Shown here in pieces: positions 10,580 to 17,761 of a DNA stretch of 33,257 bases. Position 1 is the first letter of the stretch; the number at the start of each line of letters is the position of its first letter. The notes beneath the pieces are model-generated. The model was given only the letters and a program-made list of their open reading frames with translations, was not told where the DNA came from and made no database searches. The DNA is taken from positions 194,010 to 227,266 of the forward strand of contig NW_008705575.1 in the NCBI RefSeq assembly GCF_000186865.1, written 5' to 3'. Origin of the DNA: Aureococcus anophagefferens (lineage: Eukaryota; Sar; Pelagophyceae; Pelagomonadales; Pelagomonadaceae). Both the position numbers and the translations under genes were made by a program.

Positions 10580-13500
10580 ATGGCCACCATGGATGAGACA
10601 CAAAAAACCGTGGCCGCCTTCCTCGCGGAGAACAAGTTCCAGGATTCCGACGAGGCCCTCGCGGCGCTGCTCGGCGACGACGGCGGGCTGCTCTACGGGC
10701 ACCGCGGCGAGGCGCTCCTCCGCTGGGGGTCGCGCGTCGCCGACGACGCCGCCGCCGCGGAGCCCGCGGCGGCGCCCGACGACGAAAACGACGACGAGAA
10801 CGACGACGACGACGACGCCGCCGACGAGGGCTTCGAGGCGCCGGCGAAGGAGGGCTGGCTCCAGAAGAAGGGCAGCGGCTTCGCGAGCTGGAAGGACCGC
10901 TACTTCTCGCTGAGTGGCACCGAGGCCGCGTACTTCGCCGACGCCGCCAAGGCCGACCGCAAGGGCGAGATCGTCGTCGGCGACATCGTGAGCGTGCGCG
11001 ACGGCGTGCCCCACGACCACCGCAGCAAGGTGCCGACGCTCGAGGTCGAGGTGAGGAACGGTCGCACGTACGCGTTGTACGCGGGGTCCTTCGAGGCGCA
11101 CCGGGCGTGGCGCGACGCCTTCGACGCGGCGACGCGGTCCCTGCGCGTGCCGCCGGCCTCGCCGCGCGCGGCGCCCGCGGCCGCGGCGGCGCCCGCGGCC
11201 GCCGCGCCCGCGGCCGCCGCGCCGCGCGCGCGCCGCGCCGCTGCGGCGGAGCGTGCCGTGCGTCGCGACGCTCCCGGACCTCGAGGCCTTCGGCGCGGCG
11301 TTCCGCGGCGGCGTCGGCGCGCGCGCGGCGGCCGACGTCGGCGCCGTCGCCCGGGACCTGGCCGCGCTCCGGGCCGCGCGCGACGCGCTCGACGGCGCCG
11401 TGTCCGCGGGCGAGGCCGCGGTCCGCGCCGAGGGACCCAAGGCCATCGCCGCCGCGGCGGCGCGAAGCGACTGGGCCGCCTGCCGCGCGGCGCTCGACGC
11501 CGCCAAGGGCGCCGGCGGCCGCGACGGCGCGCTCGCGGCCGTCGCGGCCGCGGTCCGGCGCAGGGCAGCAAAAGAGAGCGAAATTCCCAACTTCAAAGGC
11601 TTCGATCTCGGTCGTTTTCCACTCGTTTCGGCTGATTTTTGGACGAGCGATCATCTCTCGGGACGGTCTCGCAGCGTGGATGCTTTTGTTGGAACGCGCG
11701 CGCGCGGAACACTCACGTTGAAGCGACGTTGAATCACCCTTGTGCTGCCCAGGTCCGGCGCGAGCTCTTCGACGACGGCGAGGCCTACTTTTGCGGCGAG
11801 GGCGCCGCCGCGCTCTGCGCCGGCGCGGCGCGGCTCGCGAAGCGCTTCCGCGCCTTCCTCGGCGGCCGCTGCGTCGAGGCCGTCGGGCCCTGTGTGGAAA
11901 TCAACCGCTGGTTTGGGACGTCCCCACGAAACTTTGAAATGCTTTAGCTCGGTCAAATCGAAGTCGATTCGGCTGATTTTTGGATGAATCCATTGCTCTC
12001 AACGAGTTCTCGAAGCGCAGCCGAAGAGTCTGGTCCAAACCGTTCGATTACGCGCACATTGAAGTCGTGTTGAAGATTTGAATTCGGCGCAGGTCGGGCC
12101 CGACGCGGCCACAGAGGCCGCGGTCGCGGTCCACGAGCGCTACTGCGCGGACCTCGTGCCGCGGCTGCCGGCGCTCGAGCTCGAGGGCGCCTTCGACGGC
12201 GGCGCCGCGGCGCCGGAGGACGCGCTCAAGGTCCTCGCGGCGCTGAACGACCACCGGTGCGCGATGCGGCCCTACGGGCTGCCCTTCCCGGGGCAGCACA
12301 AGAGAGCGAAATTCCCAACTTCAAAGGCTCCTCTCTCGGCCGTTTTCCACTCGTTTCGGCTGACTTTTGGACGAGCGATCATCCCTCGGAACGGTCTCGA
12401 CGCGTGGATGCTTTTTCTGGAACGCGCGCGCGCGGAACACCCACGTTGAAGCGACGTTGAATCACTCTTGTGCTGCCCAGGCCCTTCCCGCCGGACCTCG
12501 ACGACTACGAGGACGCGCTCGCCGTCGCCTACCTCGACGACGTCCAGGCGACGGTCATCGAGTGGGTGACGAACGTGCGCCGGCGCGCGCCCACCGTCGT
12601 CGCGGGCAGCGACGGGAGGCTGCGGACGCCGCAGCCCGAGGACATGCTCCGCCTCGCCCGGGAGCAGCTCCGGGCGGCGCTGGACCTCGTCACGGGGCCG
12701 ACGCGCCTCAAGGCCGCCGTCGCCGTCGCCGAGGGCTGCGCGGCCTTCGCCGAGGACGACGACGAGGACGAGGAGACGCGCGCGTCGCGCGTCGCCGACG
12801 ACGGCGACGACGGCGCCGCGAGCCCCCTCGAGGTCCTCGCCGCGCGGTGCAACGACTGCGCGCGCGCGTCGGACCTCCTGCTGGGCCTCGTCGACGAGGA
12901 CGGCCAGCGCGAGGCGCTCGAGCGCGACTGGACGCCGGGCGCGGGCCGCGCGCGCGGCGCGACGGCGACGGAGCTCCTCGACGGCTCCGCGGCGCGCTCG
13001 AGGCGACGTCNNNNNNNNNNNNNNNNNNNNNNNNNNNNNNNNNNNNNNNNNNNNNNNNNNCGGTCGTTTTCCACTCGTTTCGGCTGATTTTTGGACGAGC
13101 GATCATCTCTCGGGACGGTCTCGCAGCGTGGATGCTTTTGTCGGAACGCGCGCGCGCGGAACACTCACGTTGAAGCGACGTTGAATCACCCTTGTGCTGC
13201 CCAGGTCCGGCGCGAGCTCTTCGACGACGGCGAGGCCTACTTTTGCGGCGAGGGCGCCGCCGCGCTCTGCGCCGGCGCGGCGCGGCTCGCGAAGCGCTTC
13301 CGCGCCTTCCTCGGCGGCCGCTGCGTCGAGGCCGTCGGGCCCGACGCGGCGACGGAGGCCGCGCTCGCGGTCCACGAGCGCTACTGCGCGGACCTCGTGC
13401 CGCGGCTGCCGGCGCTCGAGCTCGAGGGCGCCTTCGACGGCGGCGCCGCGGCGCCGGAGGACGCGCTCAAGGTCCTCGCGGCGCTGAACGACCACCGGTG

Positions 13501-14752
13501 CGCGATGCGGCCCTACGGCCTGCCCTTCCCGCCGGACCTCGACGACTACGAGGACGCGCTCGCCGTCGCCTACCTCGACGACGTCCAGGCGACGGTCATC
13601 GAGTGGGTGACGAACGTGCGCCGGCGCGCGCCCACCGTCGTCGCGGGCAGCGACGGGAGGCTGCGGACGCCGCAGCCCGAGGACATGCTCCGCCTCGCCC
13701 GGGAGCAGCTCCGGGCGGCGCTGGACCTCGTCACGGGGCCGACGCGCCTCAAGGCCGCCGTCGCCGTCGCCGAGGGCTGCGCGGCCTTCGCCGAGGACGA
13801 CGACGAGGACGACGAGGCGCGCGCGTCGCGCGTCGCCGACGACGGCGACGACGGCGCCGCGAGCCCCCTCGAGGTGTTCGCCGCGCGGTGCAACGACTGC
13901 GCGCGCGCGTCGGACCTGTTGCTGGGCCTCGTCGACGAGGACGGCCAGCGCGAGGCGCTCGAGCGCGACTGGACGCCGGGCGCGGGCCGCGCGCGCGGCG
14001 CGACGGCGACGGAGCTCCTCGACGGGTTCCGCGGCGCGCTCGAGGCGACGGTCGCGGAGTTCGCCGCGGCGTCGGCCCGGTCCGTCGACGGCGTCTGCGA
14101 CCTCGTGCTCAGCGACCTCGAGGCGCCCATGGCCGAGGGCCTCTTCTCCGAGGCGGACCACGCGGCGACGGTGGAGACCGTCGCCGCGACGCTCGCGGAC
14201 TACGGCCGCGACCTCGAGCAGTGGCTCGAGTCGGCCTACTTCGCCCGGGCCCTCGAGGGCCTGTTGAGCCGCGTCGCGGCCAGGTACGTCGACTGCCTCT
14301 GCGACGCGGAGGGCCACGCGTCGCGGCTCGCGGCGGCGAAGAAGCGGCCGCTGGACGCGTACGCGGCCCTCGTCGCCGGCGACGCCGACGCGCTCGGCGC
14401 CGTCGTCGCCCAGTTCGAGACGACCCTGCCGCCGCCGCTCGTCGCCCGGGCCCTCGCGCCGCTCCGGGCCGTGGCGGCCGTCGTCGCCGCGCTCCGCGAC
14501 AACCGCCTCGCGTTCCCCGGCGCCGCCAAGGCCCACCTCCACGGGCCCTTCGGGCCGTCGGCGAACGACGTCGCGCGCGCGCTCCTCGCCCTCGACCCGG
14601 CGCTGAGCAAGGAGACCTACGACGGCCTCAAGGGCAAGCTCGACCCGCCGCCGGGCGCCGCGGCGGCGCCGCGGAAGCGCACGCGCCTCTCCGTCGTCGC
14701 GGCGAAGAACCGCCGCTTCCCGAACATGGCGCGCTCCCTCTTCGGCAACTAA
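10580..14752 (+). CDS. PH-domain Sec6-family exocyst protein (partly duplicated by assembly)
   Basis: Sec6 (EXOC3) is a subunit of the exocyst, which tethers secretory vesicles to the plasma membrane. The N-terminus (ATG 10580, or 10589 in the context GCCACCATGG) is followed by an acidic run and a PH domain (about 10845-11135: KEGWLQKKGSGFASWKDRYF, HRAWRDAFDAA). A 115-base intron at 11137-11251 would join this to LPDLEAFGAAF. After the family A introner at 11561 comes a Sec6 module: TVIEWVTNVRRRAP, then GRLRTPQPEDMLRLAREQL, and at about 14100-14300 LSDLEAP, TVETVAATLADYGRDLEQWL, ARALEGLLSRVAARYVD. Positions 11753-13010 repeat 13205-14051 with a 50-N gap between, so the true gene contains this part once. 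PH plus Sec6 is not the usual architecture. Family call is by motif comparison only. Confidence 0.72.
11137..11251 (+). other. candidate intron in the PH-Sec6 gene
   Basis: GT at 11137 and AG at 11251 enclose an Ala/Pro-coding GC tract. Removing it joins FDAATR to VPCVATLPDLEAFG and accounts for the frame change between the PH region and the following exon. Confidence 0.45.
11561..11752 (+). mobile_element. Introner, family A, in PH-Sec6
   Basis: A 192 bp element running from CAGGGCAGC to GCTGCCCAG between perfect 8 bp duplications GTCCGGCG (11553-11560, 11753-11760). Core orientation matches the gene. The donor GT is the start of the upstream duplication, so the intron is 11553-11752 (200 bases) and splicing restores the original reading VRREL. 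The surviving part of the element after the gap (13061-13204) differs from it at one position. Confidence 0.94.
11890..12092 (+). mobile_element. Introner, family B, polymorphic, in PH-Sec6
   Basis: A 203 bp element between duplications GTCGGGCC (11882-11889, 12093-12100). The uninterrupted site is present at 13334-13342. Intron 11894-12092 leaves four extra codons (reading GPCVGPD in place of GPD). The right end reads TTCGGCGCAG instead of TTCCACACAG, so that terminal repeat is damaged while the acceptor CAG is kept. Core orientation matches the gene. Confidence 0.94.
12289..12480 (+). mobile_element. Introner, family A, polymorphic, in PH-Sec6
   Basis: A 192 bp element from CGGGGCAGC to GCTGCCCAG between duplications GCCCTTCC (12281-12288, 12481-12488). 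The empty site is intact at 13522-13530. No GT lies near the left junction; the donor that restores the codons is the GC that starts the duplication, giving a 200-base GC-AG intron at 12281-12480. Confidence 0.93.
13011..13060. other. Assembly gap (50 N)
   Basis: A run of 50 N. The sequence just before it has two small deletions relative to the second copy, typical of a low-quality contig end. Confidence 0.99.
13061..13204 (+). mobile_element. Introner, family A, left end lost in gap
   Basis: The right 144 bases of a family A element ending GCTGCCCAG, followed by GTCCGGCG at 13205. It differs by a single base from the matching part of 11561-11752, so it is the same insertion on the second copy. 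Confidence 0.92.
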
Positions 14753-14871
14753 CAGGTGCGTTAGTCGAGCATCCGGAGGCGGCGGCGAGCTTCCGGAGGC
14801 GGCGGCGCGCTCCCTCGTCGGCGACTAGAAGGGGCGTTACGCGGGGCAGTAGAGCTTCCGGAGGCGGTCGC
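14731..14871. repeat. Short duplications between two convergent gene ends
   Basis: The Sec6 3' end (GCGCTCCCTCTTCGGCAACT, 14731) is echoed at 14807 (GCGCTCCCTCGTCGGCGACT). The motif CCGGAGGCGG with similar flanks occurs at about 14772, 14792 and 14857; the last copy lies in the 3' coding end of the coiled-coil gene. It looks like local tandem copying across the tail-to-tail spacer. Confidence 0.7.
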
Positions 14872-15388
14872 TCTCCGCGCGGAGCGCGGCGACGCGCGAC
14901 GAGCAGTCCGCGTCGGCCTTGGTGTCGGCGTCGGCCTGGGCGGCGCGCATGCCGGCGAGGTCCGCCTCGAAGGCCGCGCGCTCCTCGTCGAGGCGCCGCG
15001 TGAGCCGGTCGTAGTCCTCGTCGTGCTTCGCGCGGAGCGCGTCGGCCGCGGCCTTGCCCCGCGCGTCGTCGCCGTCGTCGCCGCCCTTCTTCTTCGGGGC
15101 CTTCTTCTTCGCCGGCTTCTTCGCGCGCTCCGCCTCCTTCTGGTCGTCCGTCAGGTCGACGGCGGCGCAGGCGTCGAGGACCGTCAGCCGCTCCTTGAGC
15201 CGCCGGACGAGCTTGTCCTTCGTCGCCGGGGGGGCTGCCGCCAGCGCGGCGGCCTCGTCCCAGAGGGGCTCCTCCGCCGCGGGGAGCGGCGCGGTCGGCG
15301 CGGTGGCGGAGGAGTCCACGGTGGCGGAGGAGTCCACGGTGGCGGAGGAGGCCGCGGCGGCGTCGTCGGTGGCGGTGAGGGAGGCCAT
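14837..15388 (-). CDS. Small lysine-rich coiled-coil protein
   Basis: Not recognised. The 183-residue product starts at 15388 (MASLTATDD). The N-terminus is Ala/Ser/Thr-rich with a repeated VDSSAT unit, which matches a short tandem DNA repeat at about 15300-15350. Residues about 60-80 hold KDKLVRRLKERLTVLDAC, followed by a lysine-rich patch (KKPAKKKAPKKK). The C-terminal half (about 115-183) has heptad-like spacing of Leu, Ala and Met among charged residues (DRLTRRLDEERAAFEADLAG), indicating a coiled coil. An upstream ATG at 15607 would overlap the SET gene head-to-head and is less likely. No function can be assigned. Confidence 0.6.
   Translation of the reverse strand: MASLTATDDAAAASSATVDSSATVDSSATAPTAPLPAAEEPLWDEAAALAAAPPATKDKLVRRLKERLTVLDACAAVDLTDDQKEAERAKKPAKKKAPKKKGGDDGDDARGKAAADALRAKHDEDYDRLTRRLDEERAAFEADLAGMRAAQADADTKADADCSSRVAALRAESDRLRKLYCPA
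15300..15351. repeat. 18-bp tandem repeat in the coiled-coil gene
   Basis: The unit GGTGGCGGAGGAGTCCAC is repeated with small changes, encoding VDSSAT repeats on the minus strand. Confidence 0.75.
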
Positions 15389-15491
15389 TGCGACCAAACT
15401 GCTGCCCCGGGCCGACGCTGCCCCAGCAACATCGGCAACGATGACGCGATGGAGTCCGTGATCTGAGTAGCAGCCCCGCTCGCCCCTTGCG

Positions 15492-16532
15492 ATGGTGCGC
15501 TCGCGCTTCCAGCCGCTCGCGGCGGGCCTCGCCGCCGGCGTCTTCGGCGCGGCGCGCCGCGCGCGGAGCGACGCCGCCGGCGAGGAGCCGTCGACGGACT
15601 GCGCCATGTGGCACGGCGCCCGGCTGCGGCTGCACGCCGGCGCGCGCGTCGCCGTCGCCGGCGCGGACCCCGACGGCCCCCTCGGCGGCCTCGTCGAGGT
15701 CGTCGCCTACGACGCCCGGGCGCACAAGTGGGTGCTGGCCGCGCCGCGCGCGGGCGGAAGCCGCGTCGGCGTCGCCGAGGACCGCGTCGCGCTCTCCCAC
15801 GCGCTCCTGCCGGGCAACGGCGACGCCGTCGAGCCCTTCTGGGGCGGCGTCGGCCTCCACGACGCGTCCCAGGACCGCTGCGGCGCGGGCCTCGCGACGA
15901 CCGCGCGATTGGAAAAGGGGCAGCCGCTCTTCGCCGAGTACCCGTTCGTCGTCGCCGCGCGGAGCCGCGCGGACCGCTGGGCCGCCTACGTGGCGCTGAG
16001 CGCCGCGGCGGCCGGCGGCGACGGCGCGTCGGCGCGGGCCCTACAGGCGCTGGACGCGCTCGTCCCGACGGACCTGCCGTCGCCGGACGCGGAGCGCGCC
16101 GCGCGCGCGCTCGTCGCGGACGCGCTCGGGCCCGGGGCCCACGACGCCGAGGTCGCCCGCGTCGTCGCCGTGCTGCGCAAGTACGAGGCGAACCAGTTCC
16201 TCTACGACGACGGCGGGGAGGAAAAAAACGCGACGGCGCTCTACCGCCTCGTCGCGAGGATGAACCACTCCTGCGCGCCGAGCGTGGCCCTCTACCCCGA
16301 GCGCAATGCACAAAACCCCGGCGCGCTCGTCCCCGGCGACGGGCGCCTCGTGGCGAAGGCGCTCGCGAACCTCGAGCCCGGCGAGCCGCTCTGCATCTGC
16401 TACGGCCCCGCGGACCTCATCGCCTGGGACCTCGACACACGGCGCGCCTACCTCGCGCAACACTGCGGCTTCCGCTGCGTCTGCGCGCGGTGCCTCCTCG
16501 AGGAGGAGCAGGCCGCGCGTTCTTCGCGTTAG
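15492..16532 (+). CDS. SET-domain protein (probable lysine methyltransferase)
   Basis: SET proteins transfer methyl groups from S-adenosylmethionine to lysine. In this 346-residue product the domain shows GAGLATTARLEKGQPLFAEYP (start of the SET fold, about 137-157, interrupted here at the usual insert), the substrate-site motif MNHSCAPS at 257-264, LEPGEPLCICYG near 298-309, and a cysteine cluster FRCVCARC near 332-339 as a post-SET zinc site. The order fits SMYD-like or SET-only enzymes without a MYND finger. The first 30 or so residues (FQPLAAGLAAGVFGAARRAR) could be a membrane or targeting segment. Its stop codon overlaps the stop of B9D1 by four bases. The substrate is unknown. Confidence 0.8.
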   Translation: MVRSRFQPLAAGLAAGVFGAARRARSDAAGEEPSTDCAMWHGARLRLHAGARVAVAGADPDGPLGGLVEVVAYDARAHKWVLAAPRAGGSRVGVAEDRVALSHALLPGNGDAVEPFWGGVGLHDASQDRCGAGLATTARLEKGQPLFAEYPFVVAARSRADRWAAYVALSAAAAGGDGASARALQALDALVPTDLPSPDAERAARALVADALGPGAHDAEVARVVAVLRKYEANQFLYDDGGEEKNATALYRLVARMNHSCAPSVALYPERNAQNPGALVPGDGRLVAKALANLEPGEPLCICYGPADLIAWDLDTRRAYLAQHCGFRCVCARCLLEEEQAARSSR

Positions 16533-17128
16533 TGGGTCACCTGGCGGTGCGCGGGTTGGTAGCCGAGGGTCTCCATGCCCCGCGTGAGGACGTCGAACTT
16601 GACCTTGACGACGCCCGTGGACTCGACGCGCGTCACCTCGCGGTTCTCGCCCTGGGCGACGAACTTGGAGTCGTAGAACTCCGCGTAGGTACCCGTGAAC
16701 CACGACACGAAGCGCTGCCAGAGGCTCGAGGGCACGGGCACGTAGGTGTGGATGTAGCGGTCGTAGCCCCCGGGGAAGGGCGGGATGAGCACGGAGCCGT
16801 AGCCGCGGACGACGTCGCGGCCCAGGCCGTCGACGCCGTAGACGGAGATCGACATGCGCGGCCACCCGTGCGCGTTCGTGCTTTTGAAAGAAATGTCGAC
16901 GGGGAAGTTCCAGACGACGGACTGGTCCACGCCCGGCGCCTTGCGCGCGATCTGGCTCAGGCCCGTCTCGATGCCGTCGACGACCGTCCAGTCCGGGCCG
17001 AAGCTGAAGCCGTAGCGCACGTACAAGTCGTCGTCGGGGAACTCGCCGCTCTCGACCTGGCCGTTGACGACGACGAAGAAGGCGCTCAGCTCCTTCCGCG
17101 GCGGACCGGCGGGCTCCGAAGCGGCCAT
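16529..17128 (-). CDS. B9D1: B9 domain protein 1 (ciliary transition zone)
   Basis: B9D1 belongs to the MKS module of the ciliary transition zone, the gate at the base of cilia and flagella. The 199-residue product carries the family pattern from end to end: FFVVVNGQVESGEFPDDDLY (about 17-36), DWTVVDGIETGLSQIARK, VVWNFPVDISFKSTNAHGWP, SVYGVDGLGRDVVRGYGSV, and AQGENREVTRVESTGVVKV, ending in GMETLGYQ. Length matches the family. It is intact and intronless. It is tail-to-tail with the SET gene, the two stops sharing TTAG at 16529-16532, and head-to-head with the glutaredoxin over 136 bases. Confidence 0.92.
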   Translation of the reverse strand: MAASEPAGPPRKELSAFFVVVNGQVESGEFPDDDLYVRYGFSFGPDWTVVDGIETGLSQIARKAPGVDQSVVWNFPVDISFKSTNAHGWPRMSISVYGVDGLGRDVVRGYGSVLIPPFPGGYDRYIHTYVPVPSSLWQRFVSWFTGTYAEFYDSKFVAQGENREVTRVESTGVVKVKFDVLTRGMETLGYQPAHRQVTH

Positions 17129-17264
17129 CGTCGTCGGACGACGCGCTCCGGTCGCGCGGACGACGCCGGCGCGCGATTCGAGCTCCGGCGGGCTGCCCGC
17201 CGGCTAAAAGTTCAAGGCCCGCGATTGTCAATGTTTACATGTGAAGGCGGCCAGTGCGATTATT

Positions 17265-17680
17265 ATGGGCCTCTTCCAATCGACGACCGCGGACCACGAC
17301 CCGAAGCAGCTCGTGGAGTCGAAGATCGCGCTGCGAGACACGGTCGTCGTCTTCAGCAAGAGCTACTGACCCTACGCGCAGAACACGCTGAAACTTCTGC
17401 GCGCTTTGCCGGGGCTGAGGCTCGAGGTCATGGAGCTCGACCAAATGGGGGAGCCGCGTGCCTCGCCGCGTCCGGGAGGTTCGCCGTTTCGCGTCCGCGC
17501 GCTTCTGCCGACGCGCGATTCCCAGGCAACGGCCCCGTGCAGCAGCTGCTGAAAGCCCGTTCCGGCCGCACCTCCGTCCCGCAAGTCTTCGTCAACGACG
17601 CGTTCCTCGGCGGCAACGACGAGATCGTGGGCCTCGGCGCGGCGGGCCTTCGCAGCGCCGTCGCCGCGGCGCTAAACTAG
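17265..17680 (+). CDS. Selenocysteine glutaredoxin
   Basis: Glutaredoxins reduce disulfides using glutathione. Exon 1 (17265-17457) begins MGLFQSTTADHDPKQ and reads VVVFSKSY, then an in-frame TGA at 17367-17369, then PYAQNTLKLLRAL. TGA occupies exactly the catalytic cysteine of the CPYC site, giving UPYA at residues 35-38. A 68-base GT-AG intron (17458-17525) joins MGEPR to NGPVQQLLKARSG, and exon 2 continues with RTSVPQVFVNDAFLGG, the glutathione-binding TVP and GG motifs. The product is 115 residues with Sec counted, normal for the family. The position of the TGA, the intact frame on both sides and a SECIS-like hairpin after the stop argue for selenocysteine over a broken gene. Pelagophytes are known to be rich in selenoproteins. 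Confidence 0.82.
17458..17525 (+). other. Intron in selenocysteine glutaredoxin
   Basis: GT at 17458 and AG at 17524-17525, 68 bases, phase 1. It joins the two glutaredoxin halves in frame and removes a stretch with no family similarity. Confidence 0.75.
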
Positions 17681-17688
17681 GCGGACAC

Positions 17689-17747
17689 CCCGCCGCGCAT
17701 GACGGGCCGCGGCGCCGCTCCGCGGCGCGGCCCCGAGACGCGGGCGG
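17689..17747 (+). promoter_or_regulatory. Candidate SECIS element
   Basis: Lies 8 bases past the glutaredoxin stop. ATGA at 17699-17702 faces GA at 17735-17736, as in the SECIS quartet. Between them GGGCCGC (17704-17710) pairs with GCGGCCC (17727-17733) and GCCGC can pair with GCGGC. CC at 17715-17716 lies 12 bases after ATGA, where AA or CC is expected. A lower stem can form from CCGCC and GGCGG. Weak points: a small apical loop and CGAG in place of the usual TGA-type 3' side. Confidence 0.5.
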
Positions 17748-17761
17748 CTAAGCGCTAGAGG

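Larger units (their letters stand above)
11753..13010 (+). repeat. First copy of the duplicated Sec6 segment
   Basis: Without the two introners this matches 13205-14051 at roughly 99 percent. Differences are scattered single bases plus two small indels near the gap, for example the codons for VAV against LAV, EDEET against EDDEA, and EVLA against EVFA. It is best read as the other allele, left in place because the introners prevented merging. Confidence 0.85.

Noticed and set aside
10583..10592. GCCACCATGG at the PH-Sec6 start as a sign of an engineered construct
   Set aside because: The flanking sequence is ordinary host DNA, and a ten-base match to a start context can arise naturally.
11651..11956. 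Open frames running through introners (AKFPTSKAP and similar phrases)
   Set aside because: The same phrases recur at every family A site because they are translated intron DNA, not a protein family.
11753..14051. A genuine tandem exon duplication in the Sec6 gene
   Set aside because: Possible, but the N gap, degraded contig end, roughly 1 percent scattered differences and the repeated left introner fit uncollapsed alleles better.
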